Notes under the pieces: generated by a model | Told to the model about the DNA's origin: nothing | The model's input: the letters and a program-made list of their open reading frames with translations, nothing else | Database searches by the model: none | Position numbers and translations under genes: made by a program | From: Flavobacterium sp. | GTDB lineage: Bacteria; Bacteroidota; Bacteroidia; Flavobacteriales; Flavobacteriaceae | Assembly: GCF_024642105.1 (NCBI RefSeq) | Contig: NZ_JAHEBT010000054.1 | Span: 141,529-205,528 of the forward strand | DNA length: 64,000 nt | Direction: 5' to 3' | Part shown: positions 43,810-51,908 of the stretch, one piece after another | Layout of the letters: the number at the start of each line of letters is the position of its first letter | Position numbering within the stretch: position 1 is the stretch's first letter

Positions 43810-44058
43810 ATGGCAACAAAAACCATTACGTTCGGAATTATTACTGAAGCGGTTGTGCATCAATCATTTGAAATTCCTAAAAACTTTTCTATTAAAAATA
43901 AATCAATTCAAGATTTATATGAAGAAGTTCGATCAAGATTCGGAGATGAAAATACATCAGATGTTTTGACAGGAGATGTTGATCCTTTTGAATTTGGAGT
44001 CGACAATTTAGGTTTTAATGGGTTTATTAAGTATACAATCCAAGTGGATGGTAAATAA
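43810..44058 (+). CDS. Hypothetical 82-residue protein
   Basis: A small acidic protein (MATKTITFGIITEAVVHQSF, VRSRFGDENTSDVLTGDVDPFEFG) with no recognised family. It is the last gene before the right end of the element. Confidence 0.55.
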   Translation: MATKTITFGIITEAVVHQSFEIPKNFSIKNKSIQDLYEEVRSRFGDENTSDVLTGDVDPFEFGVDNLGFNGFIKYTIQVDGK

Positions 44059-44166
44059 TTGAAATAATTCACGAGCGTAAGTTATAAATCAATTAAAATC
44101 TTAAGAACCGTTAAAGTATTCCTTTATTATTTTATTGGACTCATGACAAAGTAGACAAAAAATAAT

Positions 44167-44187
44167 TATTTCGGGAAAAATACGGGA
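44167..44187 (+). repeat. Right subterminal direct repeat (putative integrase arm site)
   Basis: Identical over 21 bases to 19431-19451, same orientation, 54 bp from the right attachment repeat. Confidence 0.7.
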
Positions 44188-44201
44188 ATTATGAGAAAGA
44201 A

Positions 44202-44233
44202 AAAACCCTTAAAATATTGATTTTAAGGGTTTT
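44202..44233 (-). terminator. Terminator of tRNA-Leu carried by the element
   Basis: AAAACCCTTAAAA pairs with TTTTAAGGGTTTT, lying 3' of the leftward tRNA. It replaces the original terminator now at 19255-19292. Confidence 0.7.
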
Positions 44234-44241
44234 ATTATAAG

Positions 44242-44261
44242 TTTCAGTGCGGATAATAGGA
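44242..44261 (-). repeat. Right attachment-site repeat
   Basis: Identical over 20 bases to 19290-19309; it covers the tRNA-Leu 3' half of the T-stem, the 3' acceptor strand and 6 flanking bases. Confidence 0.85.
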
Positions 44262-44329
44262 CTCGAACCTACACGCCTTGCGGCACCAGATCCTAAGTCT
44301 GGCATGTCTACCAATTTCACCATATCCGC
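44248..44329 (-). tRNA. tRNA-Leu (anticodon TAG)
   Basis: An 82-nt type II tRNA on the minus strand: acceptor GCGGATA/TATCCGC, D-arm GTGAAATTGGTAGAC, anticodon arm CCAGACTTAGGATCTGG with loop CTTAGGA, long variable arm CCGCAAGGCG, and T-arm GTAGGTTCGAGTCCTAT. CCA is not encoded. It is the target of the 25-kb element, whose end restores the 3' part. Confidence 0.95.
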
Positions 44330-44454
44330 GCAATTACCTCACAAGATCTTAATTAAAAGAAGTGTTCGGTGAACTTTCGTTTGTGGGTGCAAATATACAC
44401 ATAAGTTCTAATTTACAAAGCAAATTAAACAAAAAATATTTCACTGCTTTTTTG

Positions 44455-44462
44455 TACTTTTG
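44455..44462 (+). promoter_or_regulatory. -7 box TACTTTTG before the M20 peptidase
   Basis: A TAnnTTTG match 23 bp before the ATG at 44486. Confidence 0.45.
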
Positions 44463-44485
44463 ATTGTATAATTTGAAACCCAATT

Positions 44486-45874
44486 ATGGAAAACATAGCG
44501 TCTTACGTTCAGCAAAATAAAGAACGTTTCATCAATGAATTAATTGAATTACTAAAAATACCATCCGTAAGTGCTGATACTGCTTACTCTCAAGATGTAT
44601 TCGACACCGCCGATGCCGTAAAAGCAAGTTTAGAAAAAGCAGGTTGTGATCTAGTTGAAATATGCGATACGCCAGGCTATCCCATTGTATATGGCGAAAA
44701 AACAATTGACCCTAATTTGCCAACCGTGTTGGTATATGGACATTATGATGTGCAACCGCCAGATCCAATGGAATTATGGACTTCTCCTCCATTCGAGCCT
44801 GTAATTAAAACTAGCGAAATTCATCCTGAAGGCGCTATTTTCGCACGTGGCGCTTGCGATGACAAAGGACAAATGTACATGCACGTCAAAGCATTTGAAT
44901 ACATGATTAATTCGAATTGTTTGCCTTGCAATGTAAAATTCATGATTGAAGGCGAAGAAGAAATCGGTTCCAAAAGTTTGAGTTGGTTTGTAGAACGCAA
45001 CCAAGAAAAACTCAAAAATGATGTCATTCTAATTTCAGACACCGGAATGATTTCAAACCAACAACCGTCTATTACGACAGGACTACGCGGTTTGAGTTAT
45101 GTAGAAGTAGAAGTTACAGGGCCTAATCGTGATTTACACTCCGGATTGTATGGCGGTGCCGTGGCTAACCCAATCAATGTGCTGACTAAAATGATTGCTT
45201 CTTTGCATGACGAAAACAATCATATTACTATTCCTGGTTTTTATGATAAAGTAGAAGAACTTTCTGCTGCCGAAAGAGCCGAAATGGCCAAAGCACCTTT
45301 CAGTTTAGAAAACTATAAAAAAGCGTTGGATATTGAAGAAGTCTATGGCGAAACTGGCTATGTAACTAATGAAAGAAACTCCATTCGTCCCACATTAGAT
45401 GTCAACGGAATTTGGGGTGGCTATACTGGCGAAGGGGCTAAAACTGTGATTGCGAGTAAGGCTTTCGCCAAAATTTCAATGCGTTTGGTTCCAAATCAAG
45501 ATTGGGAGGAAATCACTGAATTATTTACCAACCATTTTCTAAGTATCGCTCCAAAAGGAGTAACCGTAAAAGTAACTCCACATCATGGCGGACAAGGCTA
45601 TGTGACTCCAATCGACAGCATTGGCTACCAAGCCGCTAACAAAGCCTACACCGAAACTTTTGGAGTTCCAGCTATTCCTGTTCGTTCAGGCGGAAGTATT
45701 CCTATTGTTGCGTTATTCGAAAAAGAATTGAAAAGCAAAACGATACTCATGGGATTTGGATTGGACAGTGATGCAATTCACTCACCAAACGAACATTTCG
45801 GAATTTTCAACTTCTTGAAAGGAATCGAAACTATTCCGTTATTCTATAAATATTTTGTAGAACTGAGTAAATAA
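44486..45874 (+). CDS. M20-family dipeptidase/metallopeptidase
   Basis: A 462-residue cytosolic peptidase. Metal and catalytic residues lie in VYGHYDVQPPDP, ARGACDDKGQMYMH, MIEGEEEIGS and SDTGM, with a late DAIHSPNEHFG. The dimerisation insert includes DLHSGLYGGAVANP. It belongs to the carnosinase/CNDP-like group of M20, which hydrolyses dipeptides. It is immediately downstream of tRNA-Leu in the uninterrupted chromosome. Confidence 0.9.
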   Translation: MENIASYVQQNKERFINELIELLKIPSVSADTAYSQDVFDTADAVKASLEKAGCDLVEICDTPGYPIVYGEKTIDPNLPTVLVYGHYDVQPPDPMELWTSPPFEPVIKTSEIHPEGAIFARGACDDKGQMYMHVKAFEYMINSNCLPCNVKFMIEGEEEIGSKSLSWFVERNQEKLKNDVILISDTGMISNQQPSITTGLRGLSYVEVEVTGPNRDLHSGLYGGAVANPINVLTKMIASLHDENNHITIPGFYDKVEELSAAERAEMAKAPFSLENYKKALDIEEVYGETGYVTNERNSIRPTLDVNGIWGGYTGEGAKTVIASKAFAKISMRLVPNQDWEEITELFTNHFLSIAPKGVTVKVTPHHGGQGYVTPIDSIGYQAANKAYTETFGVPAIPVRSGGSIPIVALFEKELKSKTILMGFGLDSDAIHSPNEHFGIFNFLKGIETIPLFYKYFVELSK

Positions 45875-45895
45875 TTTTCCTTTTTATCTGAAAAA

Positions 45896-46282
45896 ATGAA
45901 TAAAAAAATTACAGCAACAGCCGCATTCTTAGGAATGGCTGCCATTATTTTAGGAGCTTTTGGAGCCCATACTTTGAAAAAAGTATTGACTCCCGAACAA
46001 TTGATTAGTTTTGAAACAGGGGTGCGTTACCAAATGTACCAAGCGTTCTTTTTGTTCTTTCTAGCCACTCAAAATGATATTCTGGAGAAAACTAAAAAAA
46101 CAATCTATAACCTAATTATAATAGGAGTACTTTTCTTTTCAGGATCGATTTATCTGTTGTCCTCAATGGGAATCACAGGTATCAATTTTAAAAGCATTGG
46201 ATTCATTACCCCAATAGGTGGCTTATTACTCATCTTGGCTTGGGGAATACTTGGTTTTTCTATTCTAAAAGTAAAAAGATAA
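45896..46282 (+). CDS. DUF423 small membrane protein
   Basis: A 128-residue protein with four hydrophobic helices. The N-terminal MAAIILGAFGAHTLKK and FETGVRYQMYQAFFLF are signatures of the YgdD/DUF423 family, whose role is unknown. It lies 21 bp after the peptidase gene. Confidence 0.88.
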   Translation: MNKKITATAAFLGMAAIILGAFGAHTLKKVLTPEQLISFETGVRYQMYQAFFLFFLATQNDILEKTKKTIYNLIIIGVLFFSGSIYLLSSMGITGINFKSIGFITPIGGLLLILAWGILGFSILKVKR

Positions 46283-46283
46283 A

Positions 46284-46314
46284 AAAAGCGGTTTCAAATG
46301 AAACCGCTTTTTTA
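46284..46314. terminator. Bidirectional terminator
   Basis: AAAAGCGGTTTC pairs with GAAACCGCTTTT with T/A runs on both sides, between convergent genes. Confidence 0.88.
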
Positions 46315-46965
46315 TTACATATAACTCAGAATTTCCTTTTTCAAGGCATCATATTCACCTTGTAAAATCAACCCGTTATCAAGTAACTTTTTATAGTTCT
46401 GCAACTTTTCAAAAAGCTCGTCTGATGACAATTCGTTGAGTGGTTTATCTGTATCCATAGAGCTAAATCCAGAAAACGAAGGGACTTGAGCAGGCATAAT
46501 CTCTGCAAATGAACTGACTTCTTCTGTTTCGACTTCTTCTACCGCTGCGTTAATGTTCAAATCTGAACCTCCTTTTAACAAATCGATTTGTTCTTTAGCA
46601 AAAGCATACATCTTTCTTGCTTGAACTTTCGGAATGTATTCAATAGTCACCGAAATCTCGGTTTTGGTTACAAATGAAAAATCAGAACCTAAAATACCTT
46701 CTTTAACAAAAGTACTTTCAATCTCATCCCAAGAATAATCTGTAAAATTCATCGAAAGCCCTAAATTTTTAGGTTGACAAATAATGATTCGTTTATTAGT
46801 CACCACAATACTATCTGGCAAAACGGTAATAGCTGGTTTTTTCTGCACCGCTATGTAACCAATTTCTTCATTTTTCATCAATAAATCACTCAATTTTGAC
46901 ATGACTTTTTCGATGGCTTTAGGATCTTGTTCTTCGTTTAAAAACTTTTTAAGTTGCTCATTCAT
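46315..46965 (-). CDS. Bacterial PH-domain and SHOCT-domain protein
   Basis: A 216-residue soluble protein. Residues about 30-125 form a bacterial PH-like domain (ITVLPDSIVVTNKRIIICQPKNLG, WDEIESTFVKEGILGSDFSF). A linker is followed by a C-terminal SHOCT motif (LFEKLQNYKKLLDNGLILQGEYDALKKEIL). Role is unknown; such proteins may bind membranes or act as scaffolds. Confidence 0.75.
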   Translation of the reverse strand: MNEQLKKFLNEEQDPKAIEKVMSKLSDLLMKNEEIGYIAVQKKPAITVLPDSIVVTNKRIIICQPKNLGLSMNFTDYSWDEIESTFVKEGILGSDFSFVTKTEISVTIEYIPKVQARKMYAFAKEQIDLLKGGSDLNINAAVEEVETEEVSSFAEIMPAQVPSFSGFSSMDTDKPLNELSSDELFEKLQNYKKLLDNGLILQGEYDALKKEILSYM

Positions 46966-47010
46966 AATCGCTTTATTTGGGAATTATTTTAGTAAAAGTA
47001 AATATACTAC

Positions 47011-47382
47011 CTAATTTTCTACTATCCGAATTTCATTTTTTATTTTATTAGGCAAACTGCTAAAAACCAATTCATACGAATGGTCGATTAACTCTTTAAC
47101 TAAAACATCAGAAACATCTTCATTTATAGCAACCGTGTTCCAATGTTTTTTACTCATATGATACCCCGGCTGAATTCCGTCGTATTCAGCACGCAATTCT
47201 TGAGCTCTATCGGGATCACATTTCAAATTGACCTGCGGATTTCCGTTTTCCCATGAACTTAGCGAACTCAAAAGAAACATTTTACTGCCTACCTTTAACA
47301 CCAAAGCATCTTCATTGAACGGAAAATGTTCTGTAACTCCTTTTTTAGAAAGACAATAATCGAAAAATTGTTCAATGTTCAT
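47011..47382 (-). CDS. MmcQ/YjbR family protein
   Basis: A 123-residue cytosolic protein with the family pattern DYCLSKKGVTEHFPFNEDALVLKVGSKMF, NLKCDPDRAQELRAEY and PGYHMSKKHWNTV. The fold resembles CyaY and a DNA-binding role has been suggested for family members. It is close to the next gene upstream (10 bp). Confidence 0.88.
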   Translation of the reverse strand: MNIEQFFDYCLSKKGVTEHFPFNEDALVLKVGSKMFLLSSLSSWENGNPQVNLKCDPDRAQELRAEYDGIQPGYHMSKKHWNTVAINEDVSDVLVKELIDHSYELVFSSLPNKIKNEIRIVEN

Positions 47383-47392
47383 TTTTGAATTA

Positions 47393-47785
47393 TTAGTTAT
47401 TAGTTTTTTCTAAACTAGTTTTAAAACTCATGCTTTTTAAAGAATAATCACTTTCTGTTTTAAGCTTATAACCATCTTTTCTGATCTCAATAACTATAAA
47501 TGCACTTTTATCAATTGTGATTTCATAAAATCCGTTATTATTAGATAACAATTCATATCCATCTTCTCCTAGATATTCATCATGATTTGAAAATCCATTA
47601 TCACTTTCGTAACGATAATTTTCTATTTCTACTTTAGCATTTTTAATAGGTTTATTTGTTTCTTTATCAAAAACATATCCAGTTAATTTAACATTTTTGG
47701 TGTCAGTAGCAGAATAAACCCAAAAAGCTAAATACGATAAGAATAAAATTAAAATAGAACACGATATTATAATAAACTTTTTCAT
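47393..47785 (-). CDS. Membrane-anchored protein with carboxypeptidase-regulatory-like domain
   Basis: A 130-residue protein with an N-terminal signal anchor (about 4-25), then VKLTGYVFDKETNKPIKNAKVEIENYRY, typical of CarboxypepD_reg-like Ig folds used in Bacteroidota surface proteins. It appears to be only this domain. Role is unknown. Confidence 0.7.
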   Translation of the reverse strand: MKKFIIISCSILILFLSYLAFWVYSATDTKNVKLTGYVFDKETNKPIKNAKVEIENYRYESDNGFSNHDEYLGEDGYELLSNNNGFYEITIDKSAFIVIEIRKDGYKLKTESDYSLKSMSFKTSLEKTNN

Positions 47786-47794
47786 AAAAAATAA

Positions 47795-48577
47795 TTAGCC
47801 TAGACTATACAAAATCGGTTTACTCGGACTAGCATCATTTTCAAATGAAGCGATTTGTAAATTCAATAAATAATTGCCATCAAGCACTTCGTTAGGGACA
47901 AAAATCATCTCGGTAATCGTACAATTCAGTCTTGCATCGTCATTCAAATGGTTCACATCTTTAACATTCCAAAAGGCTTTGTGTGCTACTAATTTACCCC
48001 CGTCTTTCTCTTTATCAACACTTGGCAAATCAATCAACAAATGTTGGATTCCGCTTTCGCGAAGGAACAACGCTGCCTCTTCAGACAAAAAAGGCGGATT
48101 CGTATTGGAATAGTTTAATGATTTTTTTGAAACGTCATTTGGCAATGTTCGAATAACAATGGCTTCTGATTTAATTTCTGAATTATGAACAGATTTCAAC
48201 GCCTTTTCAATTTGCAGTTTTGAAATCACTAAATCCTCCCCTACTTTTTCTGGTTGAACCGAAATTAAAGTTGCCCAAAAGAAAAACGCTTTCAAACATT
48301 GATTGATACTGTAAAATTCTCTTGTAATATGCCCTAAACACTCGCTATGTGTTCCGTGCGCATGCGGATTGAAAAATAGATTATTGAAATTCGTTGACGA
48401 TTGCCCTTCAGCTACTTTCCCAATCCAATCTCCCATAACTACAGGAGTAATTTCGGGGGCATTTTGGTGCCAAGCAATAGGATTTTGCTCGTCATTCGTT
48501 ATTGGAATGGAAATATCAATGGGTTTTGATAAGTCTATTTGAAAAGTAGAATTATTATGTGTGATAGTTGTTTTCAT
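47795..48577 (-). CDS. Cyclase family protein (kynurenine formamidase-like)
   Basis: A 260-residue metal-dependent hydrolase. The N-terminal DLSKPIDISIPI and the zinc motif NPHAHGTHSECLGH match the cyclase/KynB family (HxGTHxDxPxH pattern, here with Ser and Glu variants). KynB hydrolyses N-formylkynurenine, but no other kynurenine genes are nearby, so substrate is uncertain. Confidence 0.78.
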   Translation of the reverse strand: MKTTITHNNSTFQIDLSKPIDISIPITNDEQNPIAWHQNAPEITPVVMGDWIGKVAEGQSSTNFNNLFFNPHAHGTHSECLGHITREFYSINQCLKAFFFWATLISVQPEKVGEDLVISKLQIEKALKSVHNSEIKSEAIVIRTLPNDVSKKSLNYSNTNPPFLSEEAALFLRESGIQHLLIDLPSVDKEKDGGKLVAHKAFWNVKDVNHLNDDARLNCTITEMIFVPNEVLDGNYLLNLQIASFENDASPSKPILYSLG

Positions 48578-48581
48578 TTTT

Positions 48582-49070
48582 TTAACCGCAAAGTGCGCAA
48601 AGTCTTTTACGCAAGGTTCGCAAAGTTTTAAAGATTATTAACTACTCTTTTTACTCCGTTTTTAATTAAGGTAACATTAAAATTTATTAGCAAACCTAAT
48701 TTACAATTTGTTAATTTTAAATACGTTAACAATTGAGCAAAATGAACGTCGTTCAAAGCCTCAACTGATTTGATTTCAATAATTAGTTTATTGTTTACTA
48801 TAACATCAATTCTATAACCTATATCAAGTTTTACTTCTTCATAAATTAAGGGCAGTGGCTTCTGCTTTTCAACATTTAACCCTTGCTTTTTTAATTCATA
48901 AAACAAACATTCTTCATAAGCACTTTCTAGTAAGCCAGGACCTAAACTTTGATGCACTTTTAAAGCACAATCAAATACTATTTTTGACAATTCGTTTTCT
49001 GTCATATTGAATATTGGCGTATATTTTTATCTTGCGTTCTTTGCGAAAACTTTGCGACCCTTGCGGTTAG
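48582..49070. repeat. Cassette bounded by ACCGCAA-type inverted repeats, carrying a GxxExxY ORF
   Basis: The left flank (48582-48624) has TAACCGCAAAGTGCGCAAAG and the right flank (49031-49070) has its imperfect inverse (as read from the other strand, TAACCGCAAGGGTCGCAAAG). The enclosed ORF has the same orientation as its neighbours. Confidence 0.7.
48628..49005 (-). CDS. GxxExxY protein
   Basis: A 125-residue protein with the naming motif GLLESAYEE near residue 24 and a nuclease-like core: LDIGYRIDVIVNNKLIIEIKSVEAL, close to PD-(D/E)xK arrangements. Function of the family is unknown. It lies inside an inverted-repeat-bounded unit, and a second copy is at 59981-60367. Confidence 0.88.
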   Translation of the reverse strand: MTENELSKIVFDCALKVHQSLGPGLLESAYEECLFYELKKQGLNVEKQKPLPLIYEEVKLDIGYRIDVIVNNKLIIEIKSVEALNDVHFAQLLTYLKLTNCKLGLLINFNVTLIKNGVKRVVNNL

Positions 49071-49071
49071 A

Positions 49072-50310
49072 TTATTCCAAATTTAGGCAAAACAAATCAC
49101 TTGCTATTCCATCTGTTAAAAATTTACCTTTTAATGTTGGCTTCAATATTCCATCGGTAATAGAAAGTAAACCATCATCAATGAATTTTTGTGATTGTTG
49201 CTTCAAATAATCCAAATATTGAGCCCCAAATTCCTGCTCAATTCGGACTAAAGAAACACCCCAAATCGTTCGTAAACCCGTCATAATATATTCGTTATAG
49301 CGATCTTCGAGAGTTAAATTTTCGACTTCATTAGGCAATTCGTCATTCTGAAGTGCTTTCAAATACAAGGCATTATTAGCAACATTCCAACTTCTAGAGT
49401 CACCATCATAACTATGTGCCGAAGGGCCAATTCCGATGTATTTTTTACCCAACCAATAGGCCGAATTATTCCTAGAAAAATAATTTTCTTTGCCAAAATT
49501 AGACAACTCATAATGAACAAATCCATTGGCTTCCAGCGTTTCGACCAAAATCATAAAATGTTCTTGGGCTACCTCATCATTAGGCGAAGCTACTTTACCT
49601 GTTTGAATCAGTTTGTTCAACGCGGTTTTAGGCTCCACTGTCAAGGCGTAACTGGAAATGTGCGGTATTCCAAAAGACAATGCCGTTTCAATATTTTGCT
49701 GCCATCTTTCGTTCGACATTTGCTTCGCCTGTTCGCCATTCTGGCTCGGGTCGGGAATTCCGTAAATTAAATCCAGTGAAATATTATCAAAATAACGGGT
49801 AGCTATTTCTAGGCATTTTTTGGCTTGCACCGAATCATGAGCGCGATTCATTAACTTTAAATCCTCTTCAAAAAAAGACTGAATTCCAATAGAAAGTCGG
49901 TTAATCCCTATTTCCGCAAAGGCAATAAGATTTTCTTCAGACAAATCATCAGGATTGGCTTCCAAAGTAATTTCGGGATTTTGGGCAACAGCATAATGTT
50001 CACGCACTGTATCAATTAAAAACTGAATTTCATCAACCGTCAAGACCGATGGCGTTCCTCCTCCAAAATAAATGGTTTCAACTCCAGAGAATTTAGAATC
50101 CACTTGAAACTCATTTTTGCGCAGTTGCAATTCTTTGGCCAAAGCCAAAACCATTTCTTCTTTCTTCTTCATCGAAGTCGAAAAATGGAAATCGCAGTAA
50201 TGGCAAGCTTGCTTGCAAAAGGGGATATGGATGTAGATTCCAGCCCCACCCAGCCTCCCCAAAGGGGAGGAGTTGTGAAAATTGTTTATTTTTTGTTCTG
50301 AATCAAACAT
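49072..50310 (-). CDS. hemW: Radical SAM heme chaperone HemW
   Basis: A 412-residue protein. The [4Fe-4S] motif CKQACHYC gives Cys32, Cys36 and Cys39; later LETIYFGGGTPS-like VETIYFGGGTPS, EANPDDL and NRLSIGIQSF are radical SAM/HemW signatures. HemW delivers heme to cytochromes. Residues 13-24 (NSSPLGRLGGAG) are encoded by the arm of a GC-rich inverted repeat, so the N-terminus is an acquired extension; the real core begins at IYIHIPFC. Confidence 0.88.
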   Translation of the reverse strand: MFDSEQKINNFHNSSPLGRLGGAGIYIHIPFCKQACHYCDFHFSTSMKKKEEMVLALAKELQLRKNEFQVDSKFSGVETIYFGGGTPSVLTVDEIQFLIDTVREHYAVAQNPEITLEANPDDLSEENLIAFAEIGINRLSIGIQSFFEEDLKLMNRAHDSVQAKKCLEIATRYFDNISLDLIYGIPDPSQNGEQAKQMSNERWQQNIETALSFGIPHISSYALTVEPKTALNKLIQTGKVASPNDEVAQEHFMILVETLEANGFVHYELSNFGKENYFSRNNSAYWLGKKYIGIGPSAHSYDGDSRSWNVANNALYLKALQNDELPNEVENLTLEDRYNEYIMTGLRTIWGVSLVRIEQEFGAQYLDYLKQQSQKFIDDGLLSITDGILKPTLKGKFLTDGIASDLFCLNLE

Positions 50311-50347
50311 GTAGTTATTTTACTCCCCCTTTGGGGGTTGGGGGGCT
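50242..50347. repeat. GC-rich inverted-repeat element across the ruvC-hemW junction
   Basis: Arm 1 (50242-50272) and arm 2 (50323-50347) are imperfect inverses built on AGCCCC...CCCCAAAGGGG, with a 50-bp AT-rich spacer. Arm 1 encodes hemW's N-terminal residues and arm 2 encodes ruvC's C-terminal residues ([10 protein letters not shown]). Confidence 0.75.
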
Positions 50348-50917
50348 TATTCTATTTTCATTATTTTTCACAAAAGCATCCCAGCCCGAATAACTTTTGC
50401 CAATTTCTAGTCGGCCTGAGTTGAAGAAGTGACAAACGGCTGCTGCTAATCCATCGGTGGAGTCTAAATTTTTGGGCAAGGTTTTAAGGCCTAATAATTG
50501 TTGGAGCATTTTGGCTACTTGCTCCTTACTGGCATTTCCATTTCCAGTTATGGCCATTTTTATTTTTTTAGGTTCGTATTCTGTAATAGGAATACCGCGC
50601 GAAAGTCCCGCTGCCATAGCAACACCTTGTGCACGACCTAATTTCAACATCGATTGTACGTTTTTTCCAAAAAAAGGAGCTTCAATAGCTATTTCATCTG
50701 GATGATGTGTTTCGATTAATTCAATAGTCCGTTCAAAAATGATTTTTAACTTTTGATAATGATTGTCGTACTTAGATAATTGCAGTTCGTTCAATTGCAA
50801 AAATTCCATTTTTTTATTGATTACTTTAATCAATCCAAAACCCATAATGGTGGTTCCAGGGTCAATTCCTAATATGATGCGTTCGTTTGCCAATTGAGGT
50901 TTATTTATAGGTAGCAA
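50315..50917 (-). CDS. ruvC: Holliday junction endonuclease RuvC
   Basis: A 200-residue protein. Catalytic acidic residues lie in [14 protein letters not shown] (Asp19), [12 protein letters not shown] (Glu) and [14 protein letters not shown] (Asp pair). It resolves Holliday junctions with RuvAB. The start appears to be a TTG at 50917, directly after the upstream stop; a later TTG is possible. The last 10 or so residues ([10 protein letters not shown]) come from a repeat arm. Confidence 0.9.
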   Translation of the reverse strand: MLPINKPQLANERIILGIDPGTTIMGFGLIKVINKKMEFLQLNELQLSKYDNHYQKLKIIFERTIELIETHHPDEIAIEAPFFGKNVQSMLKLGRAQGVAMAAGLSRGIPITEYEPKKIKMAITGNGNASKEQVAKMLQQLLGLKTLPKNLDSTDGLAAAVCHFFNSGRLEIGKSYSGWDAFVKNNENRISPPTPKGGVK

Positions 50918-51394
50918 CTACTCGACTTTTAGTATAACAGGAAGAATAAATTGAGTTTTAACTGGAATTCCACGTTTGATAGCAGGATTCACTTTTGGAA
51001 AGTCAACCAATCGAGCTTTTAAAATACTGTCAATTTTAATCGTATCATACGCCACCGAATCTTTAGGAAATTGTGGTTCGAATTGCATGGTTGAATTAGG
51101 AAAAACCGTCACTTTAACCTCAATAGTGTCCAATTCTGGATAAAGAACTGATAGTGTATCAACACTCAATTTTTCTTGAATTAACTGAGTTAAAATTTCA
51201 AAAAAACATTGTTGGCGCTGGGTCTTATCCTCTATTTTTTCACAATCTGTAAGTGAAGGAAACTCATCTACTTCTTTCCAGTTGATTTCGTTCAACTCTT
51301 TTGCCAACAATTCCTTTTCAGAAGGCACTTGCTTCCCAAAATATTGGCAAGAATTAAACAAGAGAATAACTAATAAAAGAAAATAATACTTCAA
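50918..51394 (-). CDS. Hypothetical lipoprotein
   Basis: The signal LKYYFLLLVILLFNSC ends in a lipobox Cys, which favours a TTG start at 51394 over one at 51436; no in-frame ATG exists. A 158-residue product follows with coiled N-terminal part (SEKELLAKELNEINWKEVDEFPSLTDC) and a C-terminal TonB-C-like pattern (VDFPKVNPAIKRGIPVKTQFILPVIL). It abuts ruvC and is probably cotranscribed. Confidence 0.65.
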   Translation of the reverse strand: MKYYFLLLVILLFNSCQYFGKQVPSEKELLAKELNEINWKEVDEFPSLTDCEKIEDKTQRQQCFFEILTQLIQEKLSVDTLSVLYPELDTIEVKVTVFPNSTMQFEPQFPKDSVAYDTIKIDSILKARLVDFPKVNPAIKRGIPVKTQFILPVILKVE

Positions 51395-51436
51395 TGTTTT
51401 GTGTTTGAATGGAACTAATATGGGATAAAAATACAA

Positions 51437-51748
51437 TTATTTTTTTTTGAGAAGCGCTATAAAACCAACAAATCTTAATTGAAGAAGGGAAATAGAAAAA
51501 AATGAAGAAAAATTATAAGATGAAGCAGCTACTTTTAGAGAAAAAAAACTACTATAACGTTTTAGTACCGTTGTAAATCAAAAAAGCTATCCTTAGTTCT
51601 GAATAAATTCAGAAGCTTTGGAAAGCTTTTCATTGGTCTAACTACTAAACCCGGTCAGCTTACAAGGCCGACCAAACAACACAACTAACTTTAGATACCG
51701 TTTTTGGGCAAAAAAGCACTTCATTACGAAGTGCTTTTCCCAATTTAG
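51437..51748. other. Noncoding stretch before tRNA-Asp
   Basis: AT-rich DNA. No ORF seen. It holds the tRNA terminator at 51712-51738 and a GGTCAGC/GGCCGACC imperfect dyad near 51653-51675. Confidence 0.5.
51712..51738 (-). terminator. Terminator of tRNA-Asp
   Basis: AAAAGCACTTC pairs with GAAGTGCTTTT; on the minus strand a T-run follows. Confidence 0.8.
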
Positions 51749-51822
51749 CGGTCTGGACGGGACTCGAACCCGCGACCCCATGCGTGACAGGCATGTATTC
51801 TAACCAACTGAACTACCAAACC
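51749..51822 (-). tRNA. tRNA-Asp (anticodon GTC)
   Basis: A 74-nt cloverleaf: acceptor GGTTTGG/CCAGACC with one G-T pair, anticodon arm CATGCCTGTCACGCATG with loop CTGTCAC, T-arm CGGGTTCGAGTCCCG. CCA is not encoded. Confidence 0.95.
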
Positions 51823-51908
51823 TCTGCTTAATTGCGGTTGCAAATATACAACAGATTTCCGTTTACGCAAGCGTTTTTGTAAAAAAAATTAAATAATACG
51901 TCTTGAAA

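Larger units (their letters stand above)
19290..44261. mobile_element. Integrated element of about 25 kb in the tRNA-Leu gene
   Basis: The element is bounded by 20-bp direct repeats and has a tyrosine integrase as its first gene. It also carries a PrimPol-helicase, a second tyrosine recombinase, a ParB-methyltransferase and about 25 small cargo genes. Base composition is visibly more AT-rich than the flanks. No relaxase, coupling protein, T4SS, terminase or capsid gene was recognised. It is therefore best described as a non-conjugative, replication-competent-looking integrative element; phage-satellite or mobilisable island status is open. Confidence 0.85.

Noticed and set aside
19290..44261. 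Conjugative element or prophage
   Set aside because: No relaxase, coupling ATPase, Tra proteins, terminase, portal or tail gene was recognised among the translated frames.
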